A stretch of DNA of 64,000 bases, taken from a bacterium UBP4_UBA6127 (lineage in GTDB: Bacteria; UBP4; UBA4092). The notes under the pieces were generated by a model. That model searched no databases. It had not been told where the DNA came from and saw only the letters and a program-made list of their open reading frames with translations. Both the position numbers and the translations under genes were made by a program. This document shows positions 18,042 through 26,727 of this stretch, piece by piece. The stretch spans positions 62,001 through 126,000 of the forward strand of contig DIVR01000014.1 in assembly GCA_002428325.1 (NCBI GenBank), written 5' to 3'. The first letter of the stretch is position 1. Each line of letters begins with the position of its first letter.

Positions 18042-18749
18042 ATGGATGAAACTGAAGCAATTGGTAAAATATCTGCTTTGTTATTTAAAGAAAAACGATA
18101 TGAAGAATGGGCCTTCTTAAACCGGATATTATATAAATCAGCCAAGACAAATTATGATAAATACACTTATCTGGGATATGAATATATCGCTATGGAGAAG
18201 CTTCATGATTTGCATCGGGGAAGGGTTGTTTTACAGAAAATAGTCAAGATGGCTCCCCTCGGTAAACGTTATTATTGTGAGGGGTATTTTATTAAGTTGA
18301 GCCAGATAGAGTATGCTGCCGGGAAAAAGAAAACAGCCTTAAAAATCTTAAATGATGGAATTCTCCTATCCTATAAATATAAAGATGGGGAATTAGACTT
18401 ATTGGAGACTCTTTTTGGATTGTTTAGTGAAAAGGAATTGAAGTCCAGGATGCCCCTTTATGAAAAAGTTATTAAACAGGTTATCCGAAATTGGAATTTA
18501 TCTATACCTGAACCAAGGGGAATATTATTGACCTATGAAAACATAAAAAAACTCCGACAAGAAGCCTTTGATTGTTATTGTCAAATGAACAAAGTCTTAA
18601 GTAAAGCCAATATATATATGAAGAAGAATGAACACCAAAAGGCAATTAAGCTGATTGAAGAATACCAAAAAGACTATGCAGTCCCTTGTCTTAATAGGTA
18701 TCTGGTATATCTAAAAAAAAACTGGTCAAAGAGTGAAGTCTCTTTCTAA
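18042..18749 (+). CDS. Hypothetical helical (TPR-like) protein
   Basis: A 235-residue, lysine- and tyrosine-rich, all-alpha cytoplasmic protein. ATG 18042 (MDETEAIG) is preferred over an upstream frame at 18000 because GGGGGTGA lies about 11 nt before it. Helical pairs such as YEEWAFLNRILYKSAKTNYDK, KRYYCEGYFIKLSQIEYAAG and KKTALKILNDG resemble degenerate TPR or SEL-like repeats. I do not recognise a family. AT content and lysine use are higher than in its neighbours, and stop codons of this gene and the opposing radical SAM gene overlap by 4 nt. No functional hint from context. Confidence 0.65.
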   Translation: MDETEAIGKISALLFKEKRYEEWAFLNRILYKSAKTNYDKYTYLGYEYIAMEKLHDLHRGRVVLQKIVKMAPLGKRYYCEGYFIKLSQIEYAAGKKKTALKILNDGILLSYKYKDGELDLLETLFGLFSEKELKSRMPLYEKVIKQVIRNWNLSIPEPRGILLTYENIKKLRQEAFDCYCQMNKVLSKANIYMKKNEHQKAIKLIEEYQKDYAVPCLNRYLVYLKKNWSKSEVSF

Positions 18750-20830
18750 AGGTCACCCAGCCGGGTTGAATGCTGAGCTTTCTTGACCAGAAGATAATAG
18801 AGAAAGATGGTGTTCAGTTTGGCATCTCTCAGGAAATTCGTGATAACCGTAAAAAGGTTGATTTTATAGAAAGCCCCTTTTTTCAGGTTAATCTTGGTTC
18901 TGGCCCAAAACCAGTCAATATCAGCCCGGGTAGTGATTCCTTTAAAGGAGAAAATGTTTAAGCGTTTAAAGAACAGTTTCCGGCGGGTCAGCTGAAGGTC
19001 TTTCCAATTCATTGCCTGTAGTTTCAGCTCCTCGGCCTGATGGATCAGCTGTTCAGCCTGCCGTCTCACATCCTCAGTCCGCCGTTTTTTCAATTCATCC
19101 GCCTGACGCAGTAATTCCTGGGCTTGTTGTTTGAGATGGGCCTGAGTCTGGGGGATTCTGTTGCGCAGAATTTGCCATTCTTCCACCAGCCGTTTTTCCC
19201 GTTCACTGCGGATACGGGTAGCAAGCCAGACTTCTTCCATCTCCAGGAAAAGGTGCCAGTAATTTTTCAGCAGGAGTTTTAAATCTTTAGCTCTTTTCCA
19301 GGCATGTTTGAAAGGGGATTCAATGGCATATCCCGGCCGGCGATCGGTCCGGTCTTTCATCCGGAGAAATCCTGCAATCATAGGATGATTGCCTTCTGCT
19401 TCAATGGAAGATTTATACCAGATGAAATTCATAAATATCCTCCAATAGGATACTTCATCGGCCCGGGAGAGGATAGCTTTCATATTATCTTTGCCGTAAA
19501 ATCCAGCCCAGGCATCTTTATATGCCTTCATCCAGCTCTCAGCGGTGAAATTCGGATGGTGGGTGGTGGGATGAAAGGAATCAAACCGGTTATAATCTTC
19601 ATCCATCCAGGCCCCTTCCTGAATCATTTTATAATGGTCCATGGACCCGGGTAGCGGAGTTAGCATGAAAAAGGATGCTTGATCCACTTTTACTTCATTT
19701 TTCAGGGTTTCCACATCTTCTCTGACGCTTTCCGGTGAATCGAAGGGGAATCCAATGATATATCCGACATGGGTAGAAATTCCCTTGGTATGCCAGGCTT
19801 CAATCATATGGGCATAATCCTGGGATTTATTCTGTTTCTTTCCGGCAGCCTGCAGATTTTTGGGATTAATGGATTCCATCCCGATAAAAACCTGAGTGCA
19901 GCCGGCTTGCCAGGCTTTTTCCACAAAATTTGGGATTTTATATGAAAGCACATCCACCTGCATCATAAAGAAAATCTCAATGCCTTCTTTTTCCTTCATT
20001 TCAATCAAAGCTTCAAAGAAATCTTCCCAATGGGGGTTACGGGAGAAGTTGTCATCAGTGAAGAAATAATAATTGACATCCCGTTCCCGGAAATTCTCCC
20101 GCATGGCTTCAAGGATGCAATCCGGATGGCGGTTTCTCATCGTCCGTCCCTGGACATTGATAATGGTACAGAAACTGCAGGCGAAAGGGCAGCCCCGGCC
20201 GCAGTCGATGGTGCCAAAATTGCTGAAGGCAAAATGTTTCAGATAATCAGGTTCTACCACCGGGATGGGCTGGAAACTTAAATCAGGTTTAAGGTTCAGG
20301 TAATTATATAGAGACTGAAGCTGTCCCTGATAACAATCTTTCAGGAGGTCTTTCCAGGTATCTTCCACTTCCCCGGCTACCAGGGTAACCCCGGCATCCA
20401 GTAACGCTTGTAATTCCGGGGTGGGTTTCTTAAACAGGGCGATTTGTCCGCTGACATGGAATCCCCCAATCATGACCGGTAACCCCATTTTGCGAAAACG
20501 AAGCGCTAAATCTGAAGCCCGGGGGAATTGATTGGTTTGTACTCCCACCAGGGCAACCACCACCTGACCATTTCGTTCTTTATGAAGTTGGGCAATCCGG
20601 GAAAAAGGGATTTTTGTGACAGTTTCATCATATAGATGGGCTTGGATCTCCACCTCTGTTCCGAGGTAATGGTCCTCTTCAACAGACTGAGTCAGCCCAT
20701 GCAGGCAAGCCAGGGTATTACTGGGGAGGACTCCCCGCAAATAACGTATAACATAACCCTCATCATCGTATTTGGAGGGTTTGATTAAGACAACATGAAA
20801 CCGTTTCCGGTTAGAATTATTCTGAGCCAT
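18746..20830 (-). CDS. B12-binding domain radical SAM protein with C-terminal coiled coil
   Basis: A 694-residue protein. Residues about 10-170 form a cobalamin-binding-like Rossmann domain (FHVVLIKPSKYDD, VVVALVGVQTNQFPRA, MIGGFHVSG). The radical SAM core has the cluster motif CPFACSFC near residues 213-220, followed by YYFFTDDNFSRNP, TQVFIGMESI and STHVGYIIGFPFD. After this comes a helical region and a long coiled coil rich in E, K, Q and R (about residues 560-630: EKRLVEEWQILRNRI, QQAQELLRQADELKKRR). Such proteins carry out radical methylations or other C-C chemistry in lipid, hopanoid or cofactor synthesis; the substrate is not evident. ATG 20830 follows AGGTG; the 75 nt before it in frame start only with TTG. 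Confidence 0.88.
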   Translation of the reverse strand: MAQNNSNRKRFHVVLIKPSKYDDEGYVIRYLRGVLPSNTLACLHGLTQSVEEDHYLGTEVEIQAHLYDETVTKIPFSRIAQLHKERNGQVVVALVGVQTNQFPRASDLALRFRKMGLPVMIGGFHVSGQIALFKKPTPELQALLDAGVTLVAGEVEDTWKDLLKDCYQGQLQSLYNYLNLKPDLSFQPIPVVEPDYLKHFAFSNFGTIDCGRGCPFACSFCTIINVQGRTMRNRHPDCILEAMRENFRERDVNYYFFTDDNFSRNPHWEDFFEALIEMKEKEGIEIFFMMQVDVLSYKIPNFVEKAWQAGCTQVFIGMESINPKNLQAAGKKQNKSQDYAHMIEAWHTKGISTHVGYIIGFPFDSPESVREDVETLKNEVKVDQASFFMLTPLPGSMDHYKMIQEGAWMDEDYNRFDSFHPTTHHPNFTAESWMKAYKDAWAGFYGKDNMKAILSRADEVSYWRIFMNFIWYKSSIEAEGNHPMIAGFLRMKDRTDRRPGYAIESPFKHAWKRAKDLKLLLKNYWHLFLEMEEVWLATRIRSEREKRLVEEWQILRNRIPQTQAHLKQQAQELLRQADELKKRRTEDVRRQAEQLIHQAEELKLQAMNWKDLQLTRRKLFFKRLNIFSFKGITTRADIDWFWARTKINLKKGAFYKINLFTVITNFLRDAKLNTIFLYYLLVKKAQHSTRLGDL

Positions 20831-21159
20831 ATGATTTACACCTGAGCGGAGGGGAAAGGAATTCCAAGGAACATTTGTTTTTATGAAGTATCTGTCTAAA
20901 GACAAATTATGGAATAATGATTAATCAAATTACCCGTTCCAACCTTGCTCGTTCCTTCTTTTAATACTTTAAAACAAGGGGCTCCCTTTTGCAAGTGAAT
21001 TCGGAGGGCTGAGATACTCTCGATTCCATAGTAAAAAGGCCCTCTTTTCAGGAGATTGAAAATAAAGGGAATAAATCCCGTAAAACTGAATTATCAAGGG
21101 GGGACTTGAAAACCTTGGGGTAGAGGTATATGGTATAATCTCGAGGAAACATAAGCTAT
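20831..21159. other. Divergent intergenic region before rnj
   Basis: These 329 nt lie between the divergent radical SAM and RNase J genes. A perfect -10 hexamer TATAAT at 21134-21139 faces rnj, ending 20 nt before its start codon; no convincing -35 is seen at normal spacing. Nothing else was recognised. Confidence 0.4.
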
Positions 21160-22863
21160 ATGAATGAAGAAAAAATAAATTATCTACTTACTTTAGATCC
21201 GCCTGCTCCGGGGCGGCTTCGACTGGTTCCTTTAGGGGGGCTGGGTGAAATCGGCATGAACATGATGGTCTATGAATACGGAGAGGATATTATCATCCTG
21301 GATTGCGGGGTCATGTTTCCCGGTGAAGAAACCCCGGGCGTGGACCTGATTATTCCCGATACTACCTATTTGGATGACCGGAAAGACCGGATTCGCGGCA
21401 TATTTCTGACCCACTGCCATGAAGACCATATCGGTGCCTTGCCTTATTTCCTCCGGGAATTGGATGTCCCGGTTTATGGAACCTGCCTCACCCTGGGACT
21501 GATTCAACCCAAACTCAAAGAGCATAAAATGACCGGTTCGGTGGAGTTGATAGAAGTCAAACCCCGGGATGTGGTTGAAGCCGGGGCTTTTATGGTTGAA
21601 TTCGTACGAATGACCCATAGTACGGTCGATTGTGTAGGGATGGCGGTTCATTCACCCGTCGGGACTGTTTTTCATACAGGGGATTTCAAGATTGATCCGA
21701 CCCCGGTGGATGGCAAAGGGATGGATTTTTATACCCTTTCCCGGCTGGGGGATGAAGGAGTTTTACTCCTGTTGTCAGACAGCACCAACTCTGAAAGGGA
21801 AGGATTTACCCTCTCTGAAAAAGAAGTTGGGGATACCTTTGACCAGATATTCAGAGATGCTGCCGGCCGGATTATTGCTACCACTTTTGCTTCCAACATC
21901 CATCGAATCCAGCAATTGATTGATATGGCGGTCAAATATAAACGCCGGGTGGTTTTTGCCGGCCGTTCGATGGTCAATAATACCCGTATTGCTGGCGACT
22001 TAGGTTATCTGAGCATTCCTTCCGGGCTGCAGGCTACTTTTGGCGACCTGACCCATTTGGATGATGATGAAGTCTTGGTAATAACCACCGGAAGTCAGGG
22101 TGAAGCTATGTCAGCCCTGGCCCGAATGTCTTTTGATGAACATAAACAAGTAGAAATAGACAAAGGGGATACGGTGATTATTTCGGCCCGGGTCATTCCC
22201 GGCAATGAACGCTCTATTGCCCGAATAATCAATAACCTTTATCGGCTTGGAGCCAAGGTCTATTACGAAAAAGTCTCGGAAATACATGTTTCCGGACATG
22301 CCAGCCAGGAAGAACAGAAATTGATGATCAATATCATCAAGCCGAAATTCTTTATGCCAATTCATGGCGAATATCGGCACCTGGTGACCCATGCCGGACT
22401 GGCGGAACGCACCGGCATTCTCAGGAAAAATATTCTGGTATCAGAGAATGGGGATGTCATTGAAGTGACCCGTGACGGCCTGGAAAAGGTCGGCCATGCC
22501 CCCAATGGCAGGGTGTTTGTGGATGGCAAAGGGGTGGGGGACGTGGAAGATGCCGTTCTTCGGGACCGTAAACACCTGGCTGCCGATGGATTCTGTATTG
22601 TAACGGTGGGAATTGACCGGCATACCGGGGAGATTATCCGGGACCCGGATGTGACTTCTCGAGGATTTATCTTCGAGGAAGAAGCCGAAGACCTCTTGGT
22701 ACAGGCTGAACAATCCGTTAAATCATCTCTGGAAGCGATGCCGGCTAACCTGAGAACAGACCAACAGGAAGTCCAGGAAGTGGTCATGACAGCCCTGAAA
22801 CGATACCTCTATAAACAAACTTCCAGGCGTCCCATGATACTTCCGGTGATTATTGAACTATAA
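21160..22863 (+). CDS. rnj: Ribonuclease J
   Basis: A 567-residue beta-lactamase-fold/beta-CASP RNase, normal length. The zinc motif THCHEDHIGALPYFL is near residues 83-97; the second and third metal sites appear as THSTVDCVGMAVH and FHTGDFKID. The beta-CASP part includes LLLSDSTN, ATTFASNIHRIQQ, FAGRSMVNNTRIA, ITTGSQGEAMSAL and FMPIHGEYRHL. The C-terminal domain follows with KHLAADGFCIVTVG. RNase J has both endonuclease and 5'-3' exonuclease activity and directs mRNA decay and RNA maturation in bacteria that lack RNase E. GAGGAAA is 10 nt upstream of the ATG. ftsK begins 7 nt after its stop codon, so the two are co-transcribed. Confidence 0.97.
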   Translation: MNEEKINYLLTLDPPAPGRLRLVPLGGLGEIGMNMMVYEYGEDIIILDCGVMFPGEETPGVDLIIPDTTYLDDRKDRIRGIFLTHCHEDHIGALPYFLRELDVPVYGTCLTLGLIQPKLKEHKMTGSVELIEVKPRDVVEAGAFMVEFVRMTHSTVDCVGMAVHSPVGTVFHTGDFKIDPTPVDGKGMDFYTLSRLGDEGVLLLLSDSTNSEREGFTLSEKEVGDTFDQIFRDAAGRIIATTFASNIHRIQQLIDMAVKYKRRVVFAGRSMVNNTRIAGDLGYLSIPSGLQATFGDLTHLDDDEVLVITTGSQGEAMSALARMSFDEHKQVEIDKGDTVIISARVIPGNERSIARIINNLYRLGAKVYYEKVSEIHVSGHASQEEQKLMINIIKPKFFMPIHGEYRHLVTHAGLAERTGILRKNILVSENGDVIEVTRDGLEKVGHAPNGRVFVDGKGVGDVEDAVLRDRKHLAADGFCIVTVGIDRHTGEIIRDPDVTSRGFIFEEEAEDLLVQAEQSVKSSLEAMPANLRTDQQEVQEVVMTALKRYLYKQTSRRPMILPVIIEL

Positions 22864-22870
22864 TAACCCT

Positions 22871-25078
22871 ATGCAGAAAAAGGAGATACCATTTCTGAGA
22901 GACCGGATTAAACGGGAAATTTTTGCCATTCTTTATTTTGTCATGGCGATTGTCCTTTTATTGAGCCTGGTGACCCGATTGGCGGGAGCTGACTGGATGG
23001 GCAAGTTTGGTGAATGGGTCTCATTTGGCATCTTTTTTGTTTTTGGTAAATATGTATCATTCCTCCTGGTCGGTATTCTTATCCTCTGGGGATTCAGCCA
23101 GTTCAAGGACTGTCCTGATTCTTCAGAAGGGAAACGACTCCTGAGATTTGTCGGCGCTTTGATTCTGATGTTTTCTCTCTGCACTTTATTAGCCCTGCCT
23201 TTTGACCCTGAGACAGACCGAATCCGCCATTTTGATGCCGGTGGACTGTTGGGCAGTTATGTAACCTATAAACTGGGTATCAAGCAGGCCATGGGGCCGG
23301 TGGGGTCCTATATCCTCAGTATTACTGGTGTGCTGATTGGGATAGTAATGACCACAGAATTCCTTATCTCGGTTTTTCTGGCTTCTCTACGGGCTAAGGC
23401 AAAGGAAAACAAAGCGGATAAAAAAGGGAAAACCCCTCTCCCCTCGATTACCAAAGCCTCCCTGGCGCCGGATGATCCGATACTTCCTCTGGCAGAGGAA
23501 GAACCTTTTGTTCCTCTGACACCCGCCTCGATTGAGGATGAACTGGGTCCCCGAATTGTGATTGAAGAAGAAGACCGGAGAAAACTCCCCATTCGGAAAC
23601 CTATTATTCCCCCTCAACCCCTGGAACCGGGGGAATATATCCTTCCTCCTTTGGATTTATTAAGGGAACCCCCTCCTAATGATATTGAGAAAACCCTTCG
23701 CCAGGACCTTCTGGAAGAATCCAAAAAATTGGAAGAGACCCTGGGGAATTTTGGCATTGATGCCAAAGTGAATGAAGTCAACCGAGGTCCGGTGGTAACC
23801 CGGTTTGAACTCCAACCGGCGCCCGGAGTAAAAATCAGTTCTATCACCGGGTTGGCCAATGATATTGCCCTTGCCATGCGGGCGGCTCAAGTCCGGATTG
23901 CCCCGATTGCCGGCAAAGCAGCCGTGGGTATTGAAGTCCCTAATCGGACTCCCAGCGCTGTTTTTCTGCGGGAAATCCTTTCTTCGGATGCTTTCCAAAA
24001 ACCGGTCAATAAACTTATCTTTGCGGTCGGGAAAACCATCTCAGGAGACCCTTTTGTGGCCGATTTGGCCCGGATGCCCCATATGTTGATTGCCGGGACT
24101 ACAGGGTCCGGTAAATCAGTCTGTATTAATGGGCTTATTGCCAGTTTTCTCTATCGAACACGGCCGGATGAAGTTAAATTTATCATGATTGACCCCAAAA
24201 AGGTCGAATTATCCATCTATAGCGATATTCCCCATCTACTGACTCCGATTGTGACGGAGGCCAAGAAAGCCGCCAGAGCATTAAAATGGGCTGTCATGGA
24301 GATGGAACGCAGGTATTCCCTTTTTGCTGATTTATCAGTCAGGGATATTGATGGCTACAATGAACTGCTCAATAAAATCATTGATGAAAAACTGGACCCG
24401 ATGGATAACGCGGCCGGTGTCCCCCTGGAACGTATCCCGTTGATTGTTGTCATTATTGATGAATTAGCGGATTTGATGATGGTGGCCAGGGCGGATATCG
24501 AAGATATGATTTGCCGATTGGCGCAAATGGCCCGAGCGGTGGGGATTCACCTGGTCCTGGCGACTCAAAGGCCCTCGGTGGATGTTATTACAGGATTGAT
24601 CAAGGCAAATTTCCCTTCCCGGATTGCTTTCCAGGTCTCCTCCCGGATAGATTCCCGGACAATTTTGGATTCCATGGGGGCGGAAGCCCTTTTGGGCCGA
24701 GGGGATATGCTTTTTGCGCCTGGCGGTACTCCCAAACCGGTCAGATTACAGGGTTCTTTTGTCTCTAATAATGAGATTCAAGCTATTTGTGACTTTATCC
24801 GGGAACAACGTCCTCCTGAATATCAGGTTATCTCCTTTGACCAGGAGGATGGAGGGGATGAAGGAACTTCCAGTGAAGATCGGGATGTCCTTTATGATGA
24901 AGCTATTAAAATCATCCGGAAAACCCGGCAGGCTTCGGCCTCCCTGCTTCAGACCCATCTGGGGATTGGTTACCCCAGGGCCCGTAAGATTATCGAACAG
25001 ATGGAACGGGATGGGGTTGTCGGCCCTATGCGGGGTTCCAAAGCCCGGGAAATCTTCCTTTCCTCTGATAACGAATAA
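22871..25078 (+). CDS. ftsK: DNA translocase FtsK/SpoIIIE
   Basis: A 735-residue translocase that pumps chromosome termini through the division septum. The N-terminus has about four membrane helices (residues 18-175), then a short linker rich in P and E. The motor has the FtsK alpha domain (VNRGPVVTRFELQPAPGVK), Walker A GTTGSGKS near residue 408, Walker B IVVIIDELADLMM and the ATQRPSVDVITGLIKANFPS stretch. The gamma winged helix at the C-terminus (LYDEAIKIIRKTRQASASLL) reads KOPS-type polarity sites. ATG 22871 is the likely start; a TTG at 22853 overlapping the rnj end is also in frame. Linker length is shorter than in Escherichia coli and like SpoIIIE. Confidence 0.96.
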   Translation: MQKKEIPFLRDRIKREIFAILYFVMAIVLLLSLVTRLAGADWMGKFGEWVSFGIFFVFGKYVSFLLVGILILWGFSQFKDCPDSSEGKRLLRFVGALILMFSLCTLLALPFDPETDRIRHFDAGGLLGSYVTYKLGIKQAMGPVGSYILSITGVLIGIVMTTEFLISVFLASLRAKAKENKADKKGKTPLPSITKASLAPDDPILPLAEEEPFVPLTPASIEDELGPRIVIEEEDRRKLPIRKPIIPPQPLEPGEYILPPLDLLREPPPNDIEKTLRQDLLEESKKLEETLGNFGIDAKVNEVNRGPVVTRFELQPAPGVKISSITGLANDIALAMRAAQVRIAPIAGKAAVGIEVPNRTPSAVFLREILSSDAFQKPVNKLIFAVGKTISGDPFVADLARMPHMLIAGTTGSGKSVCINGLIASFLYRTRPDEVKFIMIDPKKVELSIYSDIPHLLTPIVTEAKKAARALKWAVMEMERRYSLFADLSVRDIDGYNELLNKIIDEKLDPMDNAAGVPLERIPLIVVIIDELADLMMVARADIEDMICRLAQMARAVGIHLVLATQRPSVDVITGLIKANFPSRIAFQVSSRIDSRTILDSMGAEALLGRGDMLFAPGGTPKPVRLQGSFVSNNEIQAICDFIREQRPPEYQVISFDQEDGGDEGTSSEDRDVLYDEAIKIIRKTRQASASLLQTHLGIGYPRARKIIEQMERDGVVGPMRGSKAREIFLSSDNE

Positions 25079-25108
25079 TTTTCTCAAGTATGCCTTTTTC
25101 CCCTTTCC

Positions 25109-25126
25109 TTTTGACAGCTGTCAAAA
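25109..25126. repeat. Dispersed palindrome, copy 2 (perfect)
   Basis: TTTTGACAGCTGTCAAAA is a perfect 18-nt palindrome, 30 nt after the ftsK stop. No T run makes it a terminator in the usual sense, although the short T/A flanks would let RNA fold here. See copies at 8067, 39541, 39588 and 59373. Confidence 0.7.
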
Positions 25127-25270
25127 TTAATTGCCTGGAGTTGTCCTGATCAGGCTATCTGATATCCCATAATATTGATTCTTTTCATGTTACCTATTTC
25201 CAGAAGCATTCCGGTCCATCCATGGCCCCCCCGGTTGAATATTGAACCCCCATCCCCTATTTTTCGGTCC

Positions 25271-25303
25271 GAGACCCAGCCTGTAACCATCAGCCTGGGT
25301 CCC
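25271..25303. repeat. GACCCAGCCTG hairpin repeat, copy 1
   Basis: The arms GACCCAGCCTG and CAGCCTGGGTC enclose the loop TAACCAT; they pair except for one central C/C mismatch. The copy at 62589-62619 has the same arms but the loop reads ATGGTTA, the reverse complement. Confidence 0.65.
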
Positions 25304-25405
25304 AAGCCGAGAAAAGGAGAATATTATCCCAATAAAAGGCCTTCTGGAAAAAGGGAGAAAATCGGGTCAATTTAACCCAATATCGGGATTTATGATAAAA
25401 AACTA

Positions 25406-25433
25406 TTGCGAAAATGGGGTATTCTGTTAAAAT
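25406..25433 (+). promoter_or_regulatory. Probable sigma-70-type promoter for hypE
   Basis: TTGCGA (25406-25411) and TAAAAT (25428-25433) are 16 nt apart. The predicted start site is near 25440, which supports ATG 25518 as the hypE start and argues against the longer frame that begins at 25440. Confidence 0.5.
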
Positions 25434-25517
25434 CATCCGTTGGCCCGAGTTAAGTCGGAGGACTGGAACCCTTTTACTCCAACCACCTTCCTTATTGGCC
25501 AACGAAAGTTCCAATTC

Positions 25518-26534
25518 ATGAAGAAATTCGATAAAATCCTGATGGCTCACGGCGGGGGAGGAATCCTGACCCGCCGTTTAATTGAGGAAGAAATTCTCCC
25601 CCGATTTCAAAATGAAGCGCTGGCACCCTTGAGTGACAGTGCCCTGTTGAATCTTAACCATCCTGGGAAGCTGGCTTTTACCACCGATTCTTATGTCGTA
25701 ACCCCTTTGTTTTTCCGGGGGGGAGATATTGGCCGGCTGGCTGTCTGCGGGACAGTAAATGATTTATCCATGGCCGGCGCCACCCCCCTTGCCTTATCCG
25801 CTTCACTTATCCTGGAAGAAGGGTTTCCCCTGGAAGATTTACAGAAAATACTGGATTCCATGGCAGCCACTGCCCGGGAAGTAGGGATCCCAATCGTAAC
25901 CGGGGATACCAAAGTGGTCGAACGAGGCTCAGCTAATGGTTTGTTTATCAATACTTCCGGGATAGGAATTGTTCCGGAAGGGATTTCTGTTTCCATGTCT
26001 TCCGCCAAACCGGGGGATGTGGTATTAATCAATGGTCCCATTGGAGACCATGGGATAGCGGTCCTTTCTGAAAGAGAGGGTTTGAAGTTTGATACCCCGG
26101 TAGAAAGCGATGTGGCTCCCCTGAACAGCTTGGTGGCTGCCTTATTTGAGATTACCCCTGAAATCCATTGCCTGCATGACCCGACCCGGGGCGGCTTGGC
26201 TACGGGATTAAATGAAATTGCCGGAGCGTCCCAAGTAGGAATTCGATTATTTGAAGATAAAATCCCCTTGCGTCCCGAAGTGCAGGGTGCCTGTGACCTT
26301 TTGGGGTTGGACCCCCTTCAGGTTGCCAATGAGGGGAAGGTCATTATATTATGTCCTAGTGCTTTTCAAGACGCCCTGTTAGAGCGCCTGAAATCTCATC
26401 CTTTCGGAAAAAATGCTTCTGTTATCGGGGAAGTGGTGGAAAAACCGGCCGGTACGGTTCTCCTGAAAACCCTGATTGGCGGAGAACGGATTGTGGATGT
26501 GCCTTATGGTGAAAACCTGCCCAGAATTTGCTAA
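25518..26534 (+). CDS. hypE: Hydrogenase maturation protein HypE
   Basis: A 338-residue protein of the PurM/HypE fold, normal length. Signature features: MAHGGGG near the N-terminus, FTTDSYVVTPLFFRGGDIG, LAVCGTVNDLSMAGATPL, VTGDTKVVERG, GPIGDHGIAVLSERE, LHDPTRGGLATGLNEIA, and the C-terminal PRIC-stop. The last cysteine (C338) accepts carbamoyl from HypF and is dehydrated to a thiocyanate, supplying the CN ligand of [NiFe]-hydrogenase iron. The C-terminal Cys is intact, so the protein should be active. No other hyp gene or hydrogenase subunit lies in the window, so it acts with genes elsewhere. The ribosome binding site is weak. Confidence 0.95.
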   Translation: MKKFDKILMAHGGGGILTRRLIEEEILPRFQNEALAPLSDSALLNLNHPGKLAFTTDSYVVTPLFFRGGDIGRLAVCGTVNDLSMAGATPLALSASLILEEGFPLEDLQKILDSMAATAREVGIPIVTGDTKVVERGSANGLFINTSGIGIVPEGISVSMSSAKPGDVVLINGPIGDHGIAVLSEREGLKFDTPVESDVAPLNSLVAALFEITPEIHCLHDPTRGGLATGLNEIAGASQVGIRLFEDKIPLRPEVQGACDLLGLDPLQVANEGKVIILCPSAFQDALLERLKSHPFGKNASVIGEVVEKPAGTVLLKTLIGGERIVDVPYGENLPRIC

Positions 26535-26727
26535 ACGACAGGGAACCTTATATCCTGCCCCAGGCCTGCCATATCCCATCGTAAGGATAACCCTGTTATC
26601 AAGAAGGGGAATGGGATTCCTGTTTCCAGAGAGCCGGTGTTTTTTACGTCGGCACCCTGAAAATTGGACTCCATACCCCATAGTTCCTGATTATATCAAA
26701 ACAAAAAATCGTTAAGGAGTTAGTGGT

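Larger units (their letters stand above)
25079..25517. other. Intergenic region with two repeat types and the hypE promoter
   Basis: These 439 nt lack a convincing gene. They hold a perfect TTTTGACAGCTGTCAAAA palindrome (25109-25126), a GACCCAGCCTG hairpin repeat (25271-25303), and a promoter match at 25406-25433. Confidence 0.55.
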
